39,461 bases of DNA from Verrucomicrobiota bacterium (GTDB taxonomy: Bacteria; Verrucomicrobiota; Verrucomicrobiia; Palsa-1439). Every line of letters starts with the position of its first letter. Within the stretch, counting starts at the first letter, position 1. A program made the position numbers and the translations under genes. This document shows positions 14,063 to 21,817 of the stretch, piece after piece. The DNA is taken from NCBI GenBank assembly GCA_016871575.1, contig VHCW01000040.1, positions 1-39,461 of the forward strand, written 5' to 3'. The notes beneath the pieces were generated by a model. It was given only the letters and a program-made list of their open reading frames with translations, was not told the DNA's origin and made no database searches.

Positions 14063-15013
14063 ATGGCATCCAACATCTGGGTTCTCGCTGAAACGTGGCG
14101 CGGTCAGGTCACCGAGACCACGCTCGAACTGTTGACACTCGGCCGCGAAGTCGCCGGCCAATCCGGCAGCCAACTCGAAGCCGTCCTGCTTGGCGACAAA
14201 TCGCTCGCCGCCTCGCTCGGCGCCGCCGACAACGTGCTCTGCGCCGCCAATGTCGAGCCGACACCCGAAGCCGTCGCCGCGGCGCTCGCGCAACTCGTCA
14301 AGGAACGCCAGCCGCAGGCTGTGCTCGTTCCGTGGACGAACCTTTCAATGGACGCCGGGGCGCTTGCCGCGGCGCAGTTGAACGTGCCGTTCGTCAACGG
14401 CTGCAAAGACCTCAAGTCCGACGCCGGGACACTCGTGGCGCAGTGCGTGGTTTACGGCGGCAAACTCGAAGCCGCCGTCTCAGCCACAACTGCCTCGACA
14501 TTGTTCGGCGTCTTGCCGGGGTCGCGTTCCGCCGCAAGTCCGGGAAACGCCCCGACGGTCACGGATGTCGCGGTGACGTTGCCGGAAGCGAAAGTGAAAT
14601 TCACCAAGTATCTCGAACCCGAAGCCGGCGGCGTGGACATCACGCAGCAGGACGTGCTCATCGCCGTCGGTCGCGGCATCCAGACGCAGGACAACATGGA
14701 ATTGGCGAATGATCTTGCCGCGGCGCTCGGCGGCGCGGTGTGCGGGTCGCGGCCGGTGATTGACCAGGGCTGGCTGCCGTTGTCCTGTCAGGTCGGCAAG
14801 TCCGGGATGCAGGTGAAACCGAAGCTCTACATCATGCTCGGCATCAGCGGCGCGCCGGAACACATCGAGGGCATCAAGGGCGCGCAGGTTGTTGTTGCTG
14901 TCAACACCGACGCGGCGGCGCCGGTGTTCAACGCGTCGCACTACGGCATCAATGCCGACCTGTTCGAGGTTGTGCCGGCGTTGACGGAAGCCGTGAAGGC
15001 GAAAAAAGGATAA
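14063..15013 (+). CDS. etfA: Electron transfer flavoprotein alpha subunit
   Basis: This 316-residue protein has the N-terminal EtfA domain (IWVLAETWRGQVTETTLELL) and the C-terminal FAD-binding domain: VGRGIQTQDNMELANDLA, GSRPVIDQGWLP, QVGKSGMQVKPKLYIMLGIS, VVAVNTDAAAPVF and DLFEVVPAL. It has an AAGGAGG-type ribosome site 8 nt before ATG 14063. It forms the ETF heterodimer with the product of the preceding gene. No ferredoxin domain is fused at its N-terminus, unlike some EtfA paralogues. Confidence 0.95.
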   Translation: MASNIWVLAETWRGQVTETTLELLTLGREVAGQSGSQLEAVLLGDKSLAASLGAADNVLCAANVEPTPEAVAAALAQLVKERQPQAVLVPWTNLSMDAGALAAAQLNVPFVNGCKDLKSDAGTLVAQCVVYGGKLEAAVSATTASTLFGVLPGSRSAASPGNAPTVTDVAVTLPEAKVKFTKYLEPEAGGVDITQQDVLIAVGRGIQTQDNMELANDLAAALGGAVCGSRPVIDQGWLPLSCQVGKSGMQVKPKLYIMLGISGAPEHIEGIKGAQVVVAVNTDAAAPVFNASHYGINADLFEVVPALTEAVKAKKG

Positions 15014-15019
15014 CGAACC

Positions 15020-16897
15020 GTGACCCACGATCCAGTCAGAATCTCTTTGTTGGGCGTGCCCGGCTGGGCGGTGCTCTGGGCGCTGTCGGTGGCGGCGTTC
15101 GGCGTGTTCGGCTGGCGCGCGTGGCAACTGATCGGGTTGCTGCGGCAGGGGCGGCCGGAAAACCGGTTCGACCAACTCGGCCAGCGCGTGCTGCGGTTTT
15201 GCAAGCACGTGCTGTTGCAGCCGCGGCTGCTCAATGAACGCAGCATCGGGCTGCCGCACTTGCTGATCTTCTGGGGGTTCGTCGTTTATGTGATCTGCTT
15301 CAACTGGAGTTTGGTGCGCGGGCTGGTGCCGGTGTTGCCGATACCGTACCCGGAGGAAGTTTTTGTCGCGGCGTTGTTCCTCAAGGCGTTTGCGGTGCTC
15401 GTGTTGATTTCGCTCGGTATCGCGGTGGCGCGCCGGATCTTTTTCCCGCCGCCGCACCTGCACTTGAGTTGGGACGCCAACCTAATTTTGTCGCTGATCG
15501 CGGTGCTGATGTTGACGACGCTGCTCAGCGCGTTTTGGCCGAGGGCAATGTGGTGGCTGCACATGGTCACCGTGTTGTTCTTCCTGGTCTATCTGCCGTA
15601 CTCGAAACACCTGCACCTGCTGGCGTCGCCATTCAACGTCTTCTTCGGCAACCTGCGCCCGGCGGGCGACTTGGGCATCGCGGGCGGCAGCGAGGAGATT
15701 ACGGCGGGGTCGGCGAAGTGGAACGAGTTCACGTGGAAACAACTGCTCAGCGGTTTCTCATGCGCCGAGTGCGGGCGCTGCGACCGGGCCTGCCCGGCGA
15801 CGACGGCGGGGTTCCCGTTGCAACCGCAAGAGATCGTCCAGAAACTCAAGAAGCACACCATCCATGCGGGGCTGGAAACGAACGGCGGCAAGTTGATCGG
15901 CGACGTGATCACCGAGGACGAAATCTGGGCCTGCACGACGTGCATGTCGTGCATGGAGCGGTGCGCGGTGCTCAACGAGCAGATTCCGATCATCGTTCAA
16001 CTGCGCCGGCACCTGGTGGCCGAGGGGCAGATGGCGAAGACGTTGCAGGACGCGCTCCAGAACTTCACCCGCTACGGCAACTCGTTTGGCAAGTCGGACC
16101 GGATGCGGGCAAAATGGACGCAGCCGCTCGGCTGGAAGGTCAAGGACGCCCGCAAGGAGCCGGTCGAGTATTTGTGGTTTGTCGGCGACTACGCCAGCTA
16201 CGATCCGCGTCTGGAGGAAATCACGCGCCAGACCGCGCGGCTGTTCCAGCAGGCCGGCGTGGACTTCGGGATTTTGTACGAGGGCGAACGCAACGCCGGC
16301 AACGACGTGCGCCGGATCGGCGAGGAAGGTTTGTTCGAGATGCTGCGCGACAAGAACAAGCAGAGCTTCGAGAAGGCGCAGTTCAAGGCAATCGTCACGA
16401 CTGACCCGCACGCCTACAACGCGCTGAAGAACGAGTACGGCCTCAGCGTGCCGGTGCTGCACTACAGCGAACTGCTCGACCAACTCGTCGCGCAGGGCAA
16501 ACTGACGTTTGCGAAGAAGAACGGCGTCCGTGCGACGTACCACGATCCGTGTTACCTCGGCCGGTACAACGACATTTACGAGCCGGCTCGTCGTGTGTTG
16601 CAGGCGGCCGGCGTGGAGTTGGTGGAAATGCCGCGCAGCCGTTGCCAGAGTTACTGCTGCGGCGCCGGCGGAGGCCGGATTTGGATGGAAGACACCCCCG
16701 GCGTGAAAGAACGTTCCGCGGAGAGCCGAGTGCGCGAGGCGGCGGCATTGGGCGTGGACACGCTCGTGGTCGCGTGCCCGAAAGACTTGGTGATGTTCCA
16801 GGACGCGGTGAAGACCGCGGGGCTGGAAGGCAAACTCACGATCAAGGATTTGACGGAACTGGTGCAGGAGGCGCTCAAACCCGCTGCGCAAGCATAA
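15020..16897 (+). CDS. Membrane ETF:quinone oxidoreductase-like protein (cytochrome b domain plus HdrD domain, EMO/EtfD type)
   Basis: Residues 1-210 of 625 form about five membrane helices (near 10-34, 75-100, 110-135, 148-170, 175-195), with histidines at the helix ends (LPHLLIFWG, WWLHMVTV, SKHLHLL) that could bind b hemes as in NarI/HdrE. Residues 240-330 carry two [4Fe-4S] motifs (CAECGRCDRACP and CTTCMSCMERC). Residues 370-620 are CCG-type: the first copy has lost all its ligands (ERNAGND, TTDPHAYNAL), while the second keeps YHDPCYLGR, YCCGAGGGR and VACPKD. This architecture beside etfBA matches ETF:(methyl)menaquinone oxidoreductases of Geobacter-type bacteria and mycobacterial EtfD. 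I infer electron flow between ETF and quinones. Confidence 0.85.
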   Translation: MTHDPVRISLLGVPGWAVLWALSVAAFGVFGWRAWQLIGLLRQGRPENRFDQLGQRVLRFCKHVLLQPRLLNERSIGLPHLLIFWGFVVYVICFNWSLVRGLVPVLPIPYPEEVFVAALFLKAFAVLVLISLGIAVARRIFFPPPHLHLSWDANLILSLIAVLMLTTLLSAFWPRAMWWLHMVTVLFFLVYLPYSKHLHLLASPFNVFFGNLRPAGDLGIAGGSEEITAGSAKWNEFTWKQLLSGFSCAECGRCDRACPATTAGFPLQPQEIVQKLKKHTIHAGLETNGGKLIGDVITEDEIWACTTCMSCMERCAVLNEQIPIIVQLRRHLVAEGQMAKTLQDALQNFTRYGNSFGKSDRMRAKWTQPLGWKVKDARKEPVEYLWFVGDYASYDPRLEEITRQTARLFQQAGVDFGILYEGERNAGNDVRRIGEEGLFEMLRDKNKQSFEKAQFKAIVTTDPHAYNALKNEYGLSVPVLHYSELLDQLVAQGKLTFAKKNGVRATYHDPCYLGRYNDIYEPARRVLQAAGVELVEMPRSRCQSYCCGAGGGRIWMEDTPGVKERSAESRVREAAALGVDTLVVACPKDLVMFQDAVKTAGLEGKLTIKDLTELVQEALKPAAQA

Positions 16898-16898
16898 C

Positions 16899-18812
16899 AT
16901 GATCGAACCGACGAACAACAATCCCGGCGGCTGCCTGTTGCGGATGCCGATGGGAACGAAGCTGACGCTCAGCTTCGTGTCCATCATCGTCATCATCAGC
17001 GCCGTGTTCGTCGTGGTGGGCATCCGGTTGATTGCGAACCGGGTGGTGGCGGAGGCGCAGCAGAAGGTCACGCTCGACTTGAACGCCGCGCGCGAGATCT
17101 ACAATGGCCGGTTGAACCGGGTGCACGACACGGTGCGGTTTCTGGCGGACCGGTATCTGTTGTTGGATCCGTTGTTCGCGGGCGACATGCAGCGCACCGC
17201 GGAGGAATTGGCGCGGATCAAGGAGCGCGAGGGGCTGGACGTGTTGACCGTGACCGACAAGAACGGCGCGGTGCTGCTGCGCACGAGCAACCCCGGCCAG
17301 GCCGGCGACAGCCAGCGCGCGGACGAGTTGGTGCGGGCCGTGCTGGAACGGAAACAGGCCGTGGCCGCGACGGCGGTGGTGCCGGCGGAGGAGTTGCGGC
17401 GGGAACTGCCCGCGCTGGCGGAGCGGGCGCGGGGCGACGGGATGATGCTGAAGGCGGCGGCGCCGATTTTCGATGCGCGGAAAAATTTCGTCGGGATTCT
17501 GTACGGCGGCTCGTTGTTGAACGGCAATTTCGATCTGGTGGACAAGATCAAGCAGACGGTCTATCAGGATGTCGTCTATCAGGGCAAAGACATTGGGACG
17601 GCGACGATCTTCCTCGACGGCCTGCGGATCGCCACCAACGTCCGCAACGAGGACGGCACCCGCGCCATTGGCACCCGCATCGCCGACGACGTGTACCAGC
17701 AGGTTGTCAAAGACGGGAAACAGTGGTTGGGACGGGCGCGCGTGGTCAACTCCCATTACATTGCCGCGTACGAGCCGGTCCGCAACCTCGGCAACAAGAT
17801 CGTCGGTGTCCTCTACGTCGGGATGCTGGAACAGAAGTACCTCGACATCCAGCGGCGGACGATCTGGGTGTTCCTTGGCATCACGCTGGTCGGCGCGCTG
17901 GTGGCGCTGGGGCTGTCGCTGTTCATTTCCCAGAAGGTTTCCGGCGCGGTCCAGAAACTGGTGTCCGCCTCCCACGAGCTGACGCACGGCAACCTCGACG
18001 CGAAGGTGGACATCCGCTCCAACGACGAGTTGAACGATCTGGCCGAGGCGTTCAACTCGATGGCGGCTTCGCTGAAGAAACGCGACGAGAAACTCAAGGA
18101 GTTCGCCCGCAAACGGATCATGGAATCGGAGCGGCTGGCCATCATCGGCCAGTTGGCGGCGGGCGTCGCGCACGAGTTGAACAACCCGATGCAGGGCATC
18201 GTGACCTACTCGCACCTGTTGCTGGAGGAAATGCCCAACGGCAACCCCGGCCGCGAACTCGCGCAGAAGATTGTCACCCAGGCCAACCGCTGCACCGGCA
18301 TCGTGCGCGGCCTGCTCGACTTCTCCCGCCAGCGCAAGCCGCAGACCCGCTCCATCAACATCAACAACATCCTCAACGACTGCGTCTCGCTCGTCAAACA
18401 CCAGTCGCTGTTCCACAACATCCAGATCTTCCCCGTGCTCGCCCCGGACCTGCCAGTGGTGGTGGTGGACCCGACACAGATGCAGCAGGTGTTCATGAAC
18501 CTCATCATCAACGCCGCCGAGGCGATACACGACGGCGGGCAGTTGCGCCTGGCCACCCGCGTCAACGCCGCCGACCAGTGCGTCGAGATCGAGGTCGCCG
18601 ACACCGGCCACGGGATCACCGAGGAACACCTGGAGCGGATTTTTGACCCGTTTTTCACGACCAAGGAGGCCACGCACGGCACCGGGCTGGGCCTGGCCAT
18701 CAGCTTTGGCATCATCAAGGAACACCAGGGAACCATTTCCGTCGAAAGCGAAGTCGGCAAAGGCACGACCTTCACCGTGCGGCTGCCGGTCCTCGTGGAG
18801 GAGAAAGTCTGA
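16899..18812 (+). CDS. Cache-domain sensor histidine kinase
   Basis: This encodes a 637-residue membrane sensor. A first membrane helix lies at about 22-45 (LSFVSIIVIISAVFVVVG) and a second at about 311-333 (VFLGITLVGALVALGLSLF). The intervening region of about 265 residues is a Cache-like extracytoplasmic sensor (DGMMLKAAAPIFDARKNF, then FVGILYGGSLLNG). A HAMP linker, the H-box AHELNNPM, the N-box NLIINAAEAI and the G boxes DTGHGI and GTGLGLAISFGII follow. It starts 1 nt after the EMO-like gene and its stop shares a base with the next start, so it belongs to the block. It likely senses a small molecule relevant to H2 or electron metabolism; the ligand is unknown. Confidence 0.93.
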   Translation: MIEPTNNNPGGCLLRMPMGTKLTLSFVSIIVIISAVFVVVGIRLIANRVVAEAQQKVTLDLNAAREIYNGRLNRVHDTVRFLADRYLLLDPLFAGDMQRTAEELARIKEREGLDVLTVTDKNGAVLLRTSNPGQAGDSQRADELVRAVLERKQAVAATAVVPAEELRRELPALAERARGDGMMLKAAAPIFDARKNFVGILYGGSLLNGNFDLVDKIKQTVYQDVVYQGKDIGTATIFLDGLRIATNVRNEDGTRAIGTRIADDVYQQVVKDGKQWLGRARVVNSHYIAAYEPVRNLGNKIVGVLYVGMLEQKYLDIQRRTIWVFLGITLVGALVALGLSLFISQKVSGAVQKLVSASHELTHGNLDAKVDIRSNDELNDLAEAFNSMAASLKKRDEKLKEFARKRIMESERLAIIGQLAAGVAHELNNPMQGIVTYSHLLLEEMPNGNPGRELAQKIVTQANRCTGIVRGLLDFSRQRKPQTRSININNILNDCVSLVKHQSLFHNIQIFPVLAPDLPVVVVDPTQMQQVFMNLIINAAEAIHDGGQLRLATRVNAADQCVEIEVADTGHGITEEHLERIFDPFFTTKEATHGTGLGLAISFGIIKEHQGTISVESEVGKGTTFTVRLPVLVEEKV

Positions 18813-19915
18813 TGGGCAACGAACGCTACAAAATCCTGTTGATTGACGACGAGGAAGTCGTGCTCGATTCCTGCGCCCGCATGTTGCGCGGCGGCAACCA
18901 CGAGGTCGTGAGCATCATGGACGGCGCCCAGGGCGTGGAACTGGCCCACCAGTTCCATCCCGACCTCGTCATCGTGGACCTGAAGATGCCCGGCATCTCC
19001 GGGCTGGAAGTCCTGGAGCGCATCCACGCCTTCGATCCGACCATCGTCAGCATCATGCTCACCGGCTTCGCCACTGTCGGCAGCGCCGTGGACGCGATGA
19101 AACGGGGCGCCTGCGATTTCCTGCCGAAGCCGATCGCGCCGGATGAGTTTCGGATGGTGGTCTCTCGCGCGCTGGAGCGACGGCGGCTGATTCTGGAGAC
19201 GCAGGCATTACGGCGCGAGAAGGAGATGTTGCGGGAACAGTTCGCCGCCATCGTGTCGCACGAGCTGAAAAGCCCGCTCGGCGCGATTCAGCAGAACCTG
19301 TTCGTGCTGGCCGAGGAACTTTCCGACAAGCTCGACGAATCGCAACGCCAGCGGCTGGAGCGCATGAAGGTCCGCGTGACCGACCTGATGAAGATGATCC
19401 AGACCTGGCTGCGGCTGATCTCCGCCGACATCGGCAAGATCCGCGACAACTTCCATCCGGTCGCCATCAAGGAAGTCATCGCCAAGGCCATCGAGAGCGT
19501 GCAGAACGAGGCGACCCGCAAAAACATCGAAGTGCTCGCCGAGGGCGCCGACACGCCCCGCCGCGTCAACGGCGACGAGGGCACGCTCGTGCAGGCGCTC
19601 GTCAACCTTCTGAACAACGCGATCAAATACTCCCGCAGCGCCAGCGAAATCCAGGTGCGCGTGACGGAAGACGGCGACAAGGTCGCCCTCGCCGTGGCCG
19701 ACAGCGGCGTCGGCATCGCGGCGGACGAACTGCCGCACGTGTTTGAGGACTTCTATCGCGCGCCGTCGTCGGCCAAGGGCGAGCAGGGCGCCGGCCTCGG
19801 CCTGCCGCTGAGCCGGCGGATCGTGGAGGCGCATGACGGAACGATTTCCGTGAGCAGTGAACCCGGCAAAGGCAGCACGTTCACCATCCGTCTGCCCGCG
19901 CTGAAAACCAGTTAA
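18812..19915 (+). CDS. Receiver-histidine kinase hybrid (REC-HK)
   Basis: This 367-residue soluble protein has an N-terminal receiver domain (ILLIDDEE, phospho-acceptor in VIVDLKMPG, switch Thr in LTGFA, Lys in LPKPI) and a kinase core (H-box SHELKSPLGAIQQN, N-box LVNLLNNAIKY, DSGVGI, GAGLGLPLSRRIV). There is no membrane segment. The order receiver then kinase suggests it is phosphorylated by the upstream sensor kinase and relays to another receiver, likely the next gene. Start and upstream stop overlap in TGATG. Confidence 0.93.
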   Translation: MGNERYKILLIDDEEVVLDSCARMLRGGNHEVVSIMDGAQGVELAHQFHPDLVIVDLKMPGISGLEVLERIHAFDPTIVSIMLTGFATVGSAVDAMKRGACDFLPKPIAPDEFRMVVSRALERRRLILETQALRREKEMLREQFAAIVSHELKSPLGAIQQNLFVLAEELSDKLDESQRQRLERMKVRVTDLMKMIQTWLRLISADIGKIRDNFHPVAIKEVIAKAIESVQNEATRKNIEVLAEGADTPRRVNGDEGTLVQALVNLLNNAIKYSRSASEIQVRVTEDGDKVALAVADSGVGIAADELPHVFEDFYRAPSSAKGEQGAGLGLPLSRRIVEAHDGTISVSSEPGKGSTFTIRLPALKTS

Positions 19916-19926
19916 GGAGAAACGAC

Positions 19927-20349
19927 ATGAGCAAAGCCAAGCAACTGTTGATCATTGACGATGATGTGGACTATGTGGATGGGATCAAAGCCATCCTGAC
20001 GCGCGCCGGCTACGAGGTCGCGGCGGCCTACAACCCGAAGTCGGGCATGGAATTGTTGAAATCGAAACCGTGGGACCTGTTCTTGCTCGATGTGATGATG
20101 GGGCGCGGCGCCGAGGGCATCATGATGGCCCGCCAGATCGGCAAGGACCCGAAACTGCGCGAGACGCCGTTGCTGATCATCACCGGCATCCGCGAACAGA
20201 TCGCGTTCCTGTTCCCCGGCGAGCCGGTCCACCCGCATTTCGTCGCCAACGACGAATTGATGGAAAAACCGGTGGACCCGAAGCTGTTGCTGGAACGGGT
20301 CGCCGCGCTGCTGAAGGCGTCGGAAGCCAAGAAAGCGAAAGCGAAATAG
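19927..20349 (+). CDS. Single-domain response regulator
   Basis: The 140-residue protein is a receiver domain only: LLIIDDDVDYVDG with the acidic pocket, the phospho-Asp in LFLLDVMM, the Thr in LIITGI and the Lys in LMEKPVDPKLL. There is no DNA-binding domain, so it probably acts by protein contact. A 20-residue insertion-like stretch between the Thr and Lys motifs (FLFPGEPVHPHFVAND) is longer than in CheY-type receivers. It is preceded by AAGGAGA and followed 2 nt later by hdrC, suggesting a link with the Hdr-Mvh complex. Confidence 0.9.
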   Translation: MSKAKQLLIIDDDVDYVDGIKAILTRAGYEVAAAYNPKSGMELLKSKPWDLFLLDVMMGRGAEGIMMARQIGKDPKLRETPLLIITGIREQIAFLFPGEPVHPHFVANDELMEKPVDPKLLLERVAALLKASEAKKAKAK

Positions 20350-20351
20350 TC

Positions 20352-20924
20352 ATGGCTGACAAACCCACATTCCGCGAAGAGATCGCCGGCGTGCTGCACG
20401 CTTCGACGGGCAATCCCCTCGACGTGTGCATGCAGTGCGGCACCTGCTCGGCCACCTGCCCGGTGGCGTCGGGCGGGTTCATGGACAACAGCCCGCGACG
20501 GATCATCGCGATGATCAACGCGGGCCTCAAGGAGCGCGTCCTGAAGAGCAACACCTACTGGTATTGCGCCTCTTGTTATCATTGCACGGTGCGTTGCCCG
20601 CGCGGCATTGACATTGCCGAACTGATGTATGGGCTGAAACGCTACACCGTCTGGCACGCCAAAACCCAGGAAGGCATGATCGGCCCGGTCTTCTCAGAGA
20701 CGTTCGTCAAGATGATCGTCCGCACCGGCCGCTCCTACGAACCCGTGCTGGCCACCAGCTACCTGTTCACGCTCGGCGTGCCGGAGATGATCCAGGAAGC
20801 GCAGACGGCCACGAGCCTCATGCTGAAAGGTCGCCTCCCGCTGTTGCCGGCCCGCATCAAGCGGCTCGACAACTTCAAGAAGGTCCTCAAACGCATCATC
20901 CCGCTGGGAGACCCTGACGAATGA
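20352..20924 (+). CDS. hdrC: Heterodisulfide reductase-like subunit C
   Basis: From ATG 20352 the protein has 190 residues. Two [4Fe-4S] motifs are visible: Cys26, 29, 32, 36 (CMQCGTCSATCP) and Cys72, 75, 78, 82 (CASCYHCTVRCPRGID). Helical regions flank them, as in HdrC of methanogens and acetogens. HdrC relays electrons from HdrA to the HdrB active site. It is the first gene of a complete hdrC-hdrB-hdrA-mvhD-mvhG-mvhA set and overlaps hdrB by 4 nt. Confidence 0.93.
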   Translation: MADKPTFREEIAGVLHASTGNPLDVCMQCGTCSATCPVASGGFMDNSPRRIIAMINAGLKERVLKSNTYWYCASCYHCTVRCPRGIDIAELMYGLKRYTVWHAKTQEGMIGPVFSETFVKMIVRTGRSYEPVLATSYLFTLGVPEMIQEAQTATSLMLKGRLPLLPARIKRLDNFKKVLKRIIPLGDPDE

Positions 20925-21802
20925 AGAAATACGCTTATTTCCCTGGTTGTTCGCTGGAGAAGATGGCGCAGAGCTATCACCACTCCTCCATCGAGACCAT
21001 GCGCAAGCTGGATGTGGAGTTGGAGGAACTCGAAGACTGGAACTGCTGCGGCGCGACCGCCTACTTCCACGTGGACGAGTTGCTCGCCTACACGCTCTGC
21101 GCCCGCAACCTCGCGCAGGCCGAGAAACAAAAGCTCGACGTCGTCGCCCCGTGCAGCGGGTGCTACAAGAACATGTTTTCCACCCGCGCCCACCTCCAGC
21201 ACGAGCCGGCGCTGGCCGACCACATCAATTACGCGCTGGAGGCCGACAACCTGAAGTTCACCGGCAGCAGCGCCGTCCGCCACCTCATCGAGGTGTTCGT
21301 GCAGGACATCGGGCTGGACGCCGTGAAAGCCAAGGTCACACAGCCGCTGAAAGGGTTGCGCGTCGCGCCGTATTACGGCTGCCAGATTCTTCGGCCCCGC
21401 AAGGCCGACGAGGATGTCGAGCAGGCGCATTACTTCGAGGACCTGATGGCGGCCATCGGCGCCACGCCGGTGGATTTCGAGTTGAAACTGCGCTGCTGCG
21501 GCGGCGCGTTGATCATCACCAACCGCAAAGCCGCGCTCAGCCTTGTGCGCAACCTGCTCGACAACGCCGCCAAGGTGGGTTCGCAGGTCATCGCCACGGC
21601 GTGCCCGCTCTGCCAGGTCAACCTCGAGTGTTACCAGAAGCTGGTGAACCAGGAGTTCGGCACCAACTTCAACATGCCGGTGCTGTATTTCACGCAACTG
21701 ATCGGGCTGGCGTTCGGACTGCCGCCCAAACAACTGGGGATCGGCACCGAGCTGGTCTCCGCTGAATCCGTCGTCTGCCTCGCGCGCAGCAAACCATCGT
21801 AA
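20921..21802 (+). CDS. hdrB: Heterodisulfide reductase-like subunit B
   Basis: This 293-residue protein has two intact CCG domains: Cys10, Cys42-Cys43, Cys78, Cys81 (FPGC, NCCGAT, PCSGC) and Cys154, Cys192-Cys193, Cys228, Cys231 (YGCQIL, RCCGGA, CPLC). In methanogen HdrB these hold two non-cubane [4Fe-4S] clusters that reduce the CoM-CoB disulfide. Bacteria lack that substrate, so the acceptor here is unknown. The intact ligands contrast with the degenerate CCG copies in the two HdrD-like proteins upstream. It overlaps hdrC (ATGA). Confidence 0.94.
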   Translation: MKKYAYFPGCSLEKMAQSYHHSSIETMRKLDVELEELEDWNCCGATAYFHVDELLAYTLCARNLAQAEKQKLDVVAPCSGCYKNMFSTRAHLQHEPALADHINYALEADNLKFTGSSAVRHLIEVFVQDIGLDAVKAKVTQPLKGLRVAPYYGCQILRPRKADEDVEQAHYFEDLMAAIGATPVDFELKLRCCGGALIITNRKAALSLVRNLLDNAAKVGSQVIATACPLCQVNLECYQKLVNQEFGTNFNMPVLYFTQLIGLAFGLPPKQLGIGTELVSAESVVCLARSKPS

Positions 21803-21817
21803 CGAGAAGGAGAACCT

